DNA from: Drechslerella dactyloides
Lineage: Eukaryota; Ascomycota; Orbiliomycetes; Orbiliales; Orbiliaceae
Reading direction: 5' to 3'
NCBI GenBank assembly: GCA_020064725.1
Contig: JAGTWJ010000019.1
Location: 372,001-436,000, forward strand
DNA: 64,000 nt
A program made the position numbers and the translations under genes. Position 1 is the first letter of the stretch; the number at the start of each line of letters is the position of its first letter. Under the pieces are notes generated by a model, which did no database searches, was not told the origin of the DNA, and worked only from the letters and a program-made list of their open reading frames with translations. This document shows positions 53,842-64,000 of the stretch, piece after piece.

Positions 53842-55761
53842 TCACATGCCTAATATATTCCAGTCGAATCCATCCAAATCAAACGCCAAAGTCCTCTGCC
53901 CCAGCTGCGATCCGAGTTTGTTCTCCGACGCGATTCGCAGTAAATCATAGAGCACAGATGCTGCCATCCTCGAAGTGATCGGCGGCGACAAATGTTTGTC
54001 CTCCATGTACGGTATATCCTGCAGCAGCTCGCACGCTTTATAGATTATATCCCCTCTGGTATCAGAGGTGGTTATCAACGCCTGGCGGACCTTTTCAATA
54101 TTGTCTTCGAGAACCTCGCACTGGCTAGCGTGCTGCGAGCGCAGGATCCGAACCAAGACGAACGCGCAATAGCTCATTGCCCGGCGTATGTAAACCGGCG
54201 TTATGGAAAGGTTGAGGCCATAGCAGAGTTCTATGAGATCGCAGGCGTCGCGTTCAGCATACTTGACAATTTCAAGATATGGCGACGGGGTTGCGGATGG
54301 TGATAACGTCAGAGGCACGTCGTCGATTAGCGCGAAAGACCAAAGCTGTACTCTTGCGTTCAAAAATATTATCTTGATGTTTTCATCCATCGGGTCGAGA
54401 TGAGCAACTTGCAGTGCAGCAAATTCTGCACCGTACGCCATGATCATCTTAAAACGAGAGCTCGTGTCTCCCGGAGCCGATGCGGCAGTGGTTTTGCTAT
54501 AGCCGCTGATAGCGAGTGAGCATTGGGTGAGTAGATGGTAAATCCGGCACATTTTTGACAGAGTTGGGTCCAGAGCTGGATGGCTAAAATTATTGATAAT
54601 GTTGCTATCAACTAAGAGTGTCGGAGGGACGCCGAGCATATTCGACTGCATCTGATTGACCAAAAAGCAGGCCATCCAAGCAGTCATCTTGATTTCGTCG
54701 TCAAGCTTCATTTGATTTGAATTCTGAAAGATGGTCAAGTGCGAGTGCGCTTGACTATGGCAATGCAGGCCGAGTTGTAAAGCTATCTGGGTAGCTATAC
54801 CGCTGTAGATGTGGGATGGGTCTTCGTTCATACTCGCAGTAGGGAAAGGCCACATGCATAGCAGAAGCAGCGCCTGAACGGAGTCTATCGAGTGCCTTCG
54901 CACATACATTGTGTCCCCAACAATGGCTTTGATCATTGGTGCAAGCCGACTCCGGAGCTTTCGAGTAGAGGCAATAGTGATAATTACCCAGAAAAGCAAA
55001 GGACTCCTGGCGTAGATTTCCTCGGGCGAGTTGGATTCCATCTTGAATGGCAAGTACTGGTGATAATGCGCAAAATATGTCCGGAACTGCTCGTCGACTT
55101 GCCCGCGCGTCAGACCAACATCCCCAAGAATTCGATACGGTGTTGAAGAAGGGACTCTTCGACCGATGGGACTAGGTTGCGGCAAACTTGAACCACTGCT
55201 GGCCAGTCCTGGTGTGTCATTGGCCGCAACAAATAACTGGCGCGACCAGTCCGCTCCAAAGGCGGTCTCGCCAGCGCCGTTTGGAGCGATCTGATTTGAG
55301 GAAGCGTCGCTATGCGCTGGATCCAATGTTGAAGGTTGAAGTTGCAAGATCCCCTGCGGCGACGCCCTTGCGCTCATGGGGCTTGCTGGGCGGATGTCAG
55401 TAGCGATAGGTGCAGCCGACTGGTCCGCGGTCGGAATACTGCCGCTAGCCGCAGCTATTCCGGATTGCCATCCTGCAGAAAAGGAATTGGGACTCTCATC
55501 ATCCATGCAGATCCGGGGAGTCGCAGTCGATGGCGACGAGGAGGAGGCGTTTCTGTTCGATTCGATCAATGCCTGCCGCAGCTGTTGGATCTCAGAGGAC
55601 ATCTGCTGGAGGCATTTGTTCTTAGAAGTGCGCTTGAAGGAGGCATCAAATACGCAGGTCAGCTTGAGCGAGCGACAGCGCGAGCAGCCCTCCGGCATGC
55701 CAACCGTAGCATCACATCTTGCTTTCCACTGTCTACATGTAGTGCAGGCCTTCGCTCGCAT
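53842..55761 (-). CDS. Zn2Cys6 (Gal4-type) transcription factor
   Basis: Single exon, 639 residues. The DNA-binding binuclear zinc cluster is at the N-terminus with cysteines 6, 9, 16, 26, 29 and 36 (CTTCRQWKARC then CSRCRSLKLTC), spacing C2C6C9C2C6C, which fits the family. A short coiled coil follows (SSEIQQLRQALIESN, about 55-70), so it probably binds as a dimer. After a Ser/Pro-rich linker the fungal transcription factor middle homology region starts near FRTYFAHYHQYLPF and goes on through LLFWVIITIAS, ALLLLCMWPFP and a long helical part. The layout resembles the Leu3/War1 group, which often senses small organic acids. Its position between the transporter and the enzyme genes makes it the likely cluster regulator. 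Confidence 0.88.
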   Translation of the reverse strand: MRAKACTTCRQWKARCDATVGMPEGCSRCRSLKLTCVFDASFKRTSKNKCLQQMSSEIQQLRQALIESNRNASSSSPSTATPRICMDDESPNSFSAGWQSGIAAASGSIPTADQSAAPIATDIRPASPMSARASPQGILQLQPSTLDPAHSDASSNQIAPNGAGETAFGADWSRQLFVAANDTPGLASSGSSLPQPSPIGRRVPSSTPYRILGDVGLTRGQVDEQFRTYFAHYHQYLPFKMESNSPEEIYARSPLLFWVIITIASTRKLRSRLAPMIKAIVGDTMYVRRHSIDSVQALLLLCMWPFPTASMNEDPSHIYSGIATQIALQLGLHCHSQAHSHLTIFQNSNQMKLDDEIKMTAWMACFLVNQMQSNMLGVPPTLLVDSNIINNFSHPALDPTLSKMCRIYHLLTQCSLAISGYSKTTAASAPGDTSSRFKMIMAYGAEFAALQVAHLDPMDENIKIIFLNARVQLWSFALIDDVPLTLSPSATPSPYLEIVKYAERDACDLIELCYGLNLSITPVYIRRAMSYCAFVLVRILRSQHASQCEVLEDNIEKVRQALITTSDTRGDIIYKACELLQDIPYMEDKHLSPPITSRMAASVLYDLLRIASENKLGSQLGQRTLAFDLDGFDWNILGM

Positions 55762-56973
55762 CGCGACCGCGCGCTTGCAAGAAAAGCGGGGAATGTCGTA
55801 GACGGGCGTGCGGTGGCGATTTGTGGACTTCCGCTGATGCTGTGATTCAATTCCATCTGTCTGGTTCGACGACGCAAAGCTGGCCTACATCCGTCTCATG
55901 CATGCACAAACTAGCAGCCAGCTGGCTATCGCTTCGGAATAAAAAAACGGTGAGTGGATATGGATCGAACAGCGAAACCGGATTTCCCCAGGAGAACAGA
56001 GCGTGTAATATACTTTGACAGGCGATTAGCGAATAGGGTCGGCAACAGATAATGCGGAGGCAACTTACCAATTGCAGGCCCATCGCCGAGAATTCTCAAG
56101 CTTCACGAGATCGCTCGGCGCACGAGCTTGATACTTTTGGCATGAGACTAGCTTCACAAATCCAGCTACCAGGCAGTTTCTTTAGGTTTTGGGAGTGGGT
56201 CACCTCTACGACGAAAGAGGTCCAAGTTTCGGCAAGCTTTCACGGCAGCTTGGCATTCCGAAAGCTCGATGCTGAATAGCGAGTTCGGCATCCTGCCGCC
56301 CATAAGTGGGCCTGAGCGATGCACGATGTCAAACAGCGGGCAGACAAGTTTGCCCCTCTTTAGCCACCAGGTTTGCGGAGTTTAAGCTCCGCATATCACC
56401 AGGAAGCTGTAGATATCCGCATATTCTAGAGCATGTATTAGAGCTCGTCAGGTTGGACGCAGCTCAAATGTCGGGCGTTCATCGTCCGCATGTTGTTTTT
56501 GTATACTGTGCAGATCCGGATCAATCCGCGGATGCATGGCTAACGAGGAAATCGCGTTCACACGCGCTCGGTGGTCGTTGTCGATTGGGTCACAAGACAT
56601 CGATTAATCCAATTAGAAGTCCCATCATGTATCGTGAAGTTTTGGCGAAGGGTAGCATTGCATGATTCGAAAATTTGATTTTGGACGATTACATTATAGA
56701 TGCCCGTGCAAGTGGAATTTCGAAAGCTAGTAAGCTAACATCCCTCGATCGAACTCTTGAATCGAATGTTTTGTTGTTCGTGTGTTTTCGCTTTGTTGGG
56801 AAATATGGGCTTGCGCTTGGGCGCATACTTGACAAGCAAATATATGGCAACACCAGTGGATGCTGGATGCAGGTAACATCTCATCTCACGTATCATGCAA
56901 AATTCCAAAGCCCCTGCTCGTTCCAGTGTATTCGCGTATATACATGCATGGAGATTCTGGTGTCTCAATCAAA
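55762..56973. other. Intergenic region upstream of the regulator
   Basis: About 1.2 kb between the 5' end of the regulator and the 3' end of the cyclase gene, both on the minus strand. No supported coding sequence. Confidence 0.5.
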
Positions 56974-57777
56974 TCAAGCATCCACTATCGCCAGCGGTCG
57001 GACGGGAGACCCCGTCGCCCCGACCAATTTGAGTGAAGACAGCACAAAGGCAAACTCCTTGACCTTCGCCTCCGCCAGTTCCTCCAAGTTCATGACCTCG
57101 ATGATATGAATCGCATTGAACAGCAGCAAGATCCCATGACATGGCCGCTGTCGATGATCCGGCCCCAACTGCTCCACATCGAACGCGATAGTATCCGCCC
57201 CGGCAGCACGGATCCCGTGTGCAGCAAGCCACTCGCCACCGCTCTGTGCGACGCCAGGGACGCCTGTGGCCTGCCCTAGGTATGCTTCGGCATCGTCGTA
57301 CAGCTGCACCCACCCAGTGCGGATCAAGACTACGTCCCCTCTATTGATCTTCGTGTCCCCCAATGCCTCCTCGAGGTCATCTTTTGTGATTGCGTAGCCG
57401 GGCTCGAGTCTATCCACGCCCTTAAGCGCCGGTATATCCAACAGCACGCCACGGCAAAACATGGGGTCAATGGTCTCCGCGCCATAAGCCTTGAATCTCC
57501 CGCCCAGACATGCTTCCGTGGAATCAACCCCCCCGTAAAGCTTGCCCTTATAGCCGACGTGGCAGAGCGCATCAATATGCGTACCAACGTGGTCCCCGGT
57601 GACAATAATCGAGTTCGCAGAGGTGCCGCCAGTACCCGTCCGGTCTCTGTCACCATGTCTGCGGAATACAGCCATGCTGTACGGCACGTTGCTCAGGGAG
57701 GCGGCCATGCCATTCTGGAGGGACACGGAGAGATCGAATACTCGCACGCCCTTCTGGATACTTTTTAGGATCTCCAT
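56974..57777 (-). CDS. Cyclase-family metal-dependent hydrolase (kynurenine formamidase/isatin hydrolase superfamily)
   Basis: Single exon, 267 residues, normal length for the family (Pfam Cyclase). The metal-binding signature HxGTHxDxxxH is present as HVGTHIDALCH (His63, His67, Asp69, His73). The N-terminal FDLSVSLQNGM and the segments RGVLLDIPALKG, RGDVVLIRTGW and DTIAFDVEQLG match the family order, and the late His in DHRQRPCHGILL is consistent. Members hydrolyse amide, lactam or lactone bonds with Zn or Mn; substrates are varied. No signal peptide, so cytosolic. It lies between the regulator and the aldolase on the same strand, which fits a role in the same catabolic route, opening a ring or cleaving an amide before the aldolase step. 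Confidence 0.88.
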   Translation of the reverse strand: MEILKSIQKGVRVFDLSVSLQNGMAASLSNVPYSMAVFRRHGDRDRTGTGGTSANSIIVTGDHVGTHIDALCHVGYKGKLYGGVDSTEACLGGRFKAYGAETIDPMFCRGVLLDIPALKGVDRLEPGYAITKDDLEEALGDTKINRGDVVLIRTGWVQLYDDAEAYLGQATGVPGVAQSGGEWLAAHGIRAAGADTIAFDVEQLGPDHRQRPCHGILLLFNAIHIIEVMNLEELAEAKVKEFAFVLSSLKLVGATGSPVRPLAIVDA

Positions 57778-58807
57778 TGGGGGTGGATCAGAGCTACGGC
57801 GGGAATAGGAATTAGCTTCTGTTCAACTAGTCTCAATCCTGTGATAGCAGGCCTACCAATGGCGGTGGAGTGCTGACGATGTGATGTGTCGGTAACGTTA
57901 ATCGATGTGATTGCTATTTTCCGGCGCGGATTGCATGTGAGCCCAAATGTCAGATACTTGCTATAACTGCATGTATATATCCAAATATATATAGAGCTAT
58001 AGCTACTCTCCTCTGACGACTCATTCAGGCAAGGAGGGGCCGACGAAAGGGCCTTGAGGTCCGAAGTCAAGACGTCGGTCGACTTTGAGCCCCCCGGACC
58101 CGAAACTACAGCTCCGAAAACCCATACATGGTCTCCATCAGCGAGTTCGGAATGTTTCGAACAGATGATCAGTCGCGTCGAAATTCATTCCATTCATAGT
58201 CTAGTAACGCGTAGCCGCGTGCGCGGAATGCATGTCGAGCGGGGTGCATGGGGCGCAGGTTGGACCCATGGATCCATGGATGGTGTTTGCGCGACATAGG
58301 CCGAGTTGAGAAGTGGGATACGAGATACGAAATTCGGCAAGAGCATGATGTTTCGCGAGGTGAGACTTCCCGTCTACAAACCTCGGATAACCAACTATCT
58401 CAACCGGGAAACCGGGAAAATTCAGAAGTTCAAGTACATGAATTGGAAAAGATATGCGGGTATGGCTGACAAAGTCTTGATGTACGAATTCGAAGCCAAC
58501 TAGGTTCGAATATATCTCAATGTCAACGGATCAATAGTTATAGCCAGACCGTTGTACTATATTATATATTGCTGTAAGCGGCGAATAATTTCGTATATCA
58601 ACAAACGTCTAGACTGTCTGGTCCGAAAATCACAGCCGATTCAGAAGCATATCCCGCAGAGCTTAGTAGCAATATGCTAGTCCAGGTTGAAGGCAGGGTT
58701 GTCGGCGTCTCAACTCCATGATATCCACAATTAACCTTACAAATTCTACGTTATGAAGATCAAAAAGCCGAGATTCTGTATCATAACTGCCAGCATGCTC
58801 TAAGACC
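57778..58807. other. Intergenic region upstream of the cyclase gene
   Basis: About 1 kb. A TATA-like element (minus strand) lies near 57980, about 200 nt before the cyclase start. A 65-codon plus-strand frame at 58306-58503 looks somewhat protein-like (REVRLPVYKPRITNYL) but has no family or splice support. Confidence 0.45.
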
Positions 58808-59831
58808 CTACTTGGAGGCGCCCAGATAGCTGCCATACTTTGAACCCGGCTGCGAATCAAGCTCCATCATATCAAACACAGGTCTTGCGCTAAACCAACC
58901 TGCCATCTCCGTTCCAACAGTCTTATAAGTCTCCAGCGCATCCTCGTCCGCCACTTTAACTGTCTGGTGGCCTCTCCCTCCCGCTGCGGCGTCCGCCAAC
59001 AGCTGCGCATGACAGCACTTCTCCAGCGACATGAACCAGAAAAGAGTACTCTCGATGCTCCTGCCGCAAGTGAGAAGGCCATGGTTCTGTAATAGTGCGG
59101 CTTTCTTGCTACCGAGTGCCTGGGCGATAATCCGGCCTTCTTCCGCGGCTAAAACCGTGCCCTTGAACTGATTGTAAAGGGCGATATCGTTGTAGAAGGC
59201 GCAAGAGTCCTGTGTGATGATATCGAGGTTGCGACCCAGCGTGCAAAAGGCGCGTCCGTAGATGGAATGCGAGTGAGCGACACACATAACATCTGGCCGG
59301 GCTTCATGTACTGCATGGTGAATCATGTACGCTGTTCAACGAGATACTAATCAGTGTTTATGTTAAGATTATGGGATATAATAACAAGCCGAAGCTTTTG
59401 ATGGTGGTTTTACCTGCGGCATTGAGCAGACGGACCCTGCCGCCATCGACGACTTTGCCTTCCTTGTTGACAAGGATGAGGTCGTCGGCGGTCAACGTCG
59501 GCCAGGCTACTCCAAACGGGTTCACCCAGAAAGAGGTTGGATCAACCGGGTCCTATAAGTGAAGACCATATAGACATCTAGATCAGTTGAAACTCAACGG
59601 TCCCAGCGCTAATCAAGAAATTTGACTTACCCTTAGGGTAATATGTCCGGCCACGCCCTCGTCGAATCCATATTTAGCAAATATACGGAAGGCCAAAGCC
59701 AGTCGACCCTTGAAGTACTCTCTGGCCTTGTACGGGTCGTCGAATTTGGGCGGGCCGAGCATATCAGATGCGCTGGGCATCTTAACAGTTTCGTTCTGCT
59801 CCGCCTTTGGTCTTTCCTCGATTGTTGCCAT
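58808..59831 (-). CDS. Class II aldolase/adducin family protein (Mug14-like)
   Basis: Three exons, 59831-59631, 59552-59414 and 59331-58808, give 287 residues. Class II aldolase/adducin proteins cleave or epimerise phosphorylated sugars in bacteria; fungal members (fission yeast Mug14 type) are poorly characterised. Seen: RIFAKYGFDEGVAGHITLR at the N-terminus (family GxxGNxSxR region), DPVDPTSFWVNPFGVAW, VNKEGKVVDGG, the metal-binding AHSHSIYGRAF and the NHGLLTCGRSI segment with its conserved His. All metal His expected are visible. Cytosolic, no targeting signal. A good TATA box precedes it, and it is divergent from the AtuA-like gene with a shared 1.15-kb region, suggesting joint control. 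Confidence 0.9.
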
Positions 59832-59949
59832 TGTTGTTTGGTATCAGGTTGCTCGTTTTGGATGATATCGAAAAGACTGCTAGGATTCGTATTTGATTAA
59901 TTTTACCCAAAATGCAAAGTCAATTTTCTTCGCTTCACTGGTTAGCATT

Positions 59950-59958
59950 TTTATATAA
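59950..59958 (-). promoter_or_regulatory. Probable TATA box of the aldolase gene
   Basis: The minus strand reads TATATAAAA about 120 nt upstream of the aldolase ATG. Confidence 0.45.
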
Positions 59959-60797
59959 TCTAGCGTCACTGTGAAGTTTAAGCCGTCCATAGACAAGACC
60001 GTCTACGGCTAGCGACCTGCCCTAGAGACCGAAAGCCTCGGTTCCATACCAGCACATTAATAAACCTGCGGTGCAGATTGGTTGTGCTCGAGCGCTCACA
60101 AGCCAACCCCCGTTCTTAAGCTCCCAATCCAGCTTCCCCACACCCCGCTCGTCGCGGAGCTGCCCAATCCGTCCCTCGGCTCAATCGGTTGTACGTTGTG
60201 CGGCGGCTGCAGGAGAAAGGCCGACGGACGAACTTTACGCGAATGGAAATCAAACATGGTAAACAGACTTCGACACGAGGCGAGTTCGAGCTGGAACATT
60301 CCTTGGTGGCGACGCGGGGTTTATTAGCTTAAAGCATCTGTGGGACCATGCAGGCATTCATTGCGTGTCCGCAGTGTCGTCGTCGGCGGTCTGTGCAACA
60401 TGCCGAGTCGCAATGCTTCCAAATCGGGTAATCTGCCTGTTTCCAACACTTCCCTTGATAGTATGCTAATTGCTCCTCTTCTCACAGAAAACACGACGCC
60501 CTCAAAGCTTCCGTTGATTCTTTCCTTCTGAAATCTAAATTCACACTGGCCTGCCGACGCTTCCGTTCAATTTGTCTCATACTTCAATCAGAGCTCTGGA
60601 CTAGGCAGGTTGATGGACATCGCACGAACGGATATCCGGCTTCAGCTTCAGTGGATCTGAATTATGGGACGACGGCCTTTGACGGAACTAATTATCAGAG
60701 CCGATCAGGACGCTTCGGGTCCGATTAAGACCCCGTCGACATCTTAAGAATATATCTATACAATTTGCTTCTGTATCATCTTGGTCTATCTATCCCC

Positions 60798-60803
60798 TAT
60801 AAA
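60798..60803 (+). promoter_or_regulatory. Probable TATA box of the AtuA-like gene
   Basis: CCTATAAACA about 180 nt upstream of the ATG at 60984, within a run of CT-rich sequence. Confidence 0.4.
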
Positions 60804-60983
60804 CATCCTAACCCCCAACAGACGGTTCAAATAGCATCTTATAAAGTTCCGGATAGGTTCACCAAGGGAGAGAGTAATCGTACACCAACTTGATTTATTC
60901 CTAATTTCCTAATATCGGGCATTGCAACCGTCAACCTATATTCGTGCTTAGAGAACAGCCTTCGAGTTTGCAAGTTCGCCACC

Positions 60984-63002
60984 ATGTCGCCCTCCAAGAC
61001 TACCACCGACGAAATAAGGATCTTTACCCCTATCGGCCAGCTCGGCCAGGGCTTCAGTGAAGAAATTTTTTGGAAAACCCTAGAGTCCGGCATTGACGCT
61101 ATGATAATGGATGGCGGCTCAACCGACAGTGGTCCCGGACGTCTCGCTCTCGGAAAAACAAATGTTCCCAAAGCCGGCCTCGTTCGAGACCTCGAACTCC
61201 TCACCAAAGGCTGTCACCTCTACAATGTCCCCGTTCTCATTGGCAGCGCTGGCGGCGATGGTGAGAACGCGTTTGTAGATGCTTGTGTCGAAATAATCAG
61301 GGATTGCATCAAGAAGAATGGCTACCGCCCTATGAACATCCTGAGTATCTACTCTGAGATCCCCAAAGATCTTATTCAACAGAAGATGAAAGACGGCCTC
61401 ATTATTCCCTGTGGTGGCGCTGTGCCAGAATTACAGGATAGTGATGTCGAAGCCGCTACCCGCGTCGTCGCACAGATGGGGCTGGAGCCTTATCTTAAGG
61501 CCATGGAAGAAAACCCTGGCTTCGACATTATCGTTGGCGGGCGAGCGTACGATCCCGCTCCTTATGCTGCATTCTGTCTCTACAAAGGTTTCGAAGATAT
61601 GGGTGAGTCAAAACAATCCAGCATACCTTTATCTCCCTTTCCATAGATCATATGCATCTCAATCTTGGCCTACAAGACTTGAATACCTTGCTCATCATTG
61701 TTGAATATCTCGTATTAGGCCTGAACTACGCCATGGGAAAGCTGATGGAGTGCGGCGCTCAATGCTCCGTCCCCAAATCCCGCGAGGCCCTAGCAACCAT
61801 GCGCCGCGACAGCTTCGACTTCCGATGCCTTGACCCTAAATCAAAATGCACCGTCACCTCCGTCGCCTCGCACTTTCTCTACGAGAAGACCCGGCCGGAC
61901 GTCCTCCACGGCCCCGGCGGCCAGCTTCACCTCAACGACGCGAAATTCGAGCAAATCGACAGCCAGACCGTGCGGGTCCGAGATGCAAAATTCCACGCGG
62001 AATCCGAGGGCGAGTACACCGTCAAGTTGGAAGGCGCACGCATCGCCGGCTACCACACCATCTTCCTCGGCGCGCTGAGAGATCCGATCCTCATTTCCCA
62101 GCTCGACCCATGGATCGCCTGGATCGAGGGAATGGTCAAGAGCCAGGTACGCGGGTTCGAATACGAGGTGAAAATCCACCGATACGGTGTGAACGGCGTG
62201 ATGGGTCCGCTGGAGCCAGACACTAGCGTCGGCAAGGAAGTCTGCATCGTCGGCCAGGTTAAAGCTGCCACGCAAGCGCAAGCGGATCAGGTTGCCAGTA
62301 TGACCAAATTTGGTTTCACGCACGCCCCGTATGCCGGCCAGCTTGCCACGGCGGGGAACTTTGCGTGGCCGCTGACACCATGCGAGATCTCGATGGGCCC
62401 GCTGGCAGAATTCTGCGTGTACCACATCATGCGCAAGGTTGATCCCATCGGTTTGTTCCCTATCAAGGTCGAGCTCGTCGCTGGCGCAAATACATTCGTT
62501 CAAGAAGGTTCGTTCAATCGATATCTTTAGAGACAGCCGCAACATGAATGAGATACAACTTTGACTGACACTACCCGTAAAACTAGGCCCTCTAGTCACC
62601 ACCCACAAACCCTCCTTGAAAATCAGCGCTCCAAAGAGCGCGAAGAAGTACCCTCTAGAGCCCGAACCCGTCGCAGGCACCTGTTACCTCGGCGACATCG
62701 CATCCGTCCTGCGCAGCAAGAATTCCGGCCCCTACGAACTAACCCTCGACGTCATGTTTGGTGACCAGGAAACGTACGAGCGGGTCAAAACTTCCGGTGT
62801 GCTCTCCGCAGAGTCAATTGCCAAAATGTACAAGATTAGCACTAAGGATGTGCTAGCATGTCTATTCTGGGACCCGGCCATGGCGTTCAAGGCGACGATT
62901 AAGCGGCCACAGGTATCGGGTGGCTTTGGAGAGTCGGATACGCATGGGTCGCAGCAGCACATTCCCTTGCTGTATACGACACTACCGTGGGGTAGAACTT
63001 AG
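60984..63002 (+). CDS. AtuA-like (DUF1446) protein fused to DUF4387
   Basis: Exons 60984-61602, 61719-62507 and 62587-63002 give 607 residues; the second intron uses a weak donor (GTTCGT). The first ~460 residues match the acyclic terpene utilisation AtuA family (DUF1446): GQLGQGFSEE, MIMDGGSTDSGPGRLALG, VPVLIGSAGGDGEN, IPCGGAVPEL, GFDIIVGGRAYDPAPYAAF, the CGAQCSVPKSREA and SVASHFLYEKTRPD segments. The last ~110 residues match DUF4387 (SKNSGPYELTLDVMF, YERV, IKRPQVSGGFGESD, GSQQHIPLL). In bacteria these are usually separate neighbouring genes; the biochemical role of both is unproven. The good context CGCCACC before the ATG supports the start. Likely a catabolic enzyme acting with the aldolase and cyclase next to it. 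Confidence 0.9.
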
Positions 63003-63656
63003 GTGTCTCATTGGTGATTCCTGAACCATTCTGTATCCGCAAGCTCCTGCGAAAATCTTTTACTCATGTGGATGCTTATCTTGACGTGATATCTGAGAAA
63101 TCTCAGGCTGTCGAGAAAGAATTTTGTCTGTATGTACTTTCTGTTTGAGTTTCTGTATTATTCCATTTTCCAGAGCTACTAGCTCAATCAATCTATTGTG
63201 CATCGATCGTGATCATTTGCCGCCTATACATCACTACAAGAGCTATATTATCGTAATTCTTCAACTCGTATATATTGCGTTCTTAAACCTAGTTCTTAAT
63301 AGACCGCCTGATGCATTGTGCTAGCTACACAGCCATGAACGATAAATCCCAACGGTTATCCCAGTACAACTACCATGGTATATCAAGAGACTACTATATT
63401 GACACCAATTTCCAACAATCTAAGTGTTTGTCTATGCCCTCACAAAATAAGCGAAGCTTCGGACCCCAGCAGCGTCTTTCAGCACATAGTCTGGGCAATG
63501 CCACACCAAAGCTTGACATCATCTCGTCAGCTCCAGGATGGCCGCCGACCTCCCACATCCGGAATCCAACGGATCCAACCCCCAAAGCAGGTTCGAAAAA
63601 AAAAAGCTAAGGGCCGAGCAACCAGAAACGGGTGCAAAAAATCGACAAAAAGAAAC
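63003..63656. other. Intergenic region before the tRNA gene
   Basis: 3' side of the AtuA-like gene. On the minus strand, the run of A near 63597-63606 (plus strand) lies downstream of the tRNA and reads as T on the coding strand, which may act as the Pol III terminator. No coding sequence supported. Confidence 0.5.
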
Positions 63657-63727
63657 TCTCGAACGGGGAATCGAACCCCGGTCGCCCGCGTGACAGGCGG
63701 GAATCTTGACCACTGGACCATTCGAGA
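63657..63727 (-). tRNA. tRNA-Asp (anticodon GTC)
   Basis: 71 nt without intron on the minus strand. The acceptor stem TCTCGAA/TTCGAGA pairs perfectly, the anticodon stem CCCGC/GCGGG encloses CTGTCAC with anticodon GTC, and the T arm contains CCGGGGTTCGATTCCCCG (B box GGTTCGATTCC). The D arm region TGGTCCAGTGGTC serves as A box. The sequence closely follows fungal tRNA-Asp. Confidence 0.95.
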
Positions 63728-64000
63728 TTCCAGATTGTTGAAGGATCGATTAAATCTGCGGTATATAATGTCACTTTGTTACTCGGCTAAACAAAAGTGG
63801 ACGCTCGCGTTTCGTATCTCAGCTTCTGCGTCTCACGGACGCTACGACCGCCCTTGGAACTTACGTTTCAACAAAATTTTTACGAACAGCGTAATTATGT
63901 AAGTTTTCAAAACCAAAGTGGTATCAATTCGCAAACCAAAAATCTAGCTGCAAGTAAGAGGTAGTACCGTCATAACCCACCAAAAGAGAGCAACATGAGC

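Larger units (their letters stand above)
59832..60983. other. Divergent promoter region of the aldolase and AtuA-like genes
   Basis: Likely bidirectional control region, with TATA boxes for each gene listed separately. Expected to hold binding sites for the cluster regulator, but I could not pick out a clear paired CGG motif by eye. No gene inside. Confidence 0.5.

Noticed and set aside
58306..58503. 65-codon plus-strand frame between the cyclase and aldolase genes
   Set aside because: Somewhat protein-like but short, with no family match, and it sits in the expected cyclase promoter region.
1..64000. CRISPR arrays, bacterial operons, viral or transposase genes
   Set aside because: No regularly spaced repeats, no transposase, integrase or reverse transcriptase motifs and no viral genes were seen; the sequence is fungal nuclear DNA.

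Overview
The window is nuclear DNA of a filamentous ascomycete (Pezizomycotina). Coding regions are broken by short GT-AG introns of about 40-140 nt, and the families are typical of that group: a Ppo/linoleate diol synthase-type oxygenase, a Zn2Cys6 regulator, DHA2 and ACS major facilitator transporters, a secreted pectate lyase, a DUF6987 protein and a Pol III tRNA-Asp. I cannot name the species. A secreted pectate lyase and a large type B carboxylesterase suggest a plant-associated or saprobic life. Gene density is low, with several gene-free gaps of 2-7.5 kb. Exon structures below were built by hand; each given structure keeps frame across all junctions.

Layout. 0-3.3 kb: 3' part of a dual-domain Ppo oxygenase whose key catalytic residues are altered in both domains. 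3.8-5.1 kb: secreted PL1 pectate lyase. 5.1-14.9 kb: AT-rich, gene-poor island with a decayed CYP52-like P450 pseudogene and a secreted Pro/Gly-rich protein with Kex2-type dibasic sites. 14.9-24.4 kb: unknown basic protein, DHA2 drug transporter, and a large F-box protein with three SUMO-interaction-like motifs. 24.4-32 kb: gene desert. 32-33.8 kb: DPH7-like WD40 protein. 35.4-42.7 kb: a group of small fungal proteins, three of which share an 'LDLNL' alternating-hydrophobic motif, with a DUF6987 protein and a small conserved hypothetical between them. 42.8-48.1 kb: carboxylesterase and an amino acid/choline permease. 51.4-63 kb: a likely catabolic cluster (ACS-type MFS importer, Zn2Cys6 regulator, metal-dependent cyclase/hydrolase, class II aldolase/adducin, AtuA-DUF4387 fusion). 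63.7 kb: tRNA-Asp(GTC).

How it may work together. The 51-63 kb block has the parts of a pathway cluster: uptake, regulation, a hydrolase, an aldolase and an AtuA-type enzyme, with the aldolase and AtuA genes sharing a divergent promoter region. The substrate is unknown. The Ppo gene and the P450 pseudogene both belong to fatty-acid oxidation families and may be remains of one oxylipin or alkane/fatty-acid locus. The most unusual single-gene observations are the Ppo active-site replacements and the SIM-bearing F-box protein.
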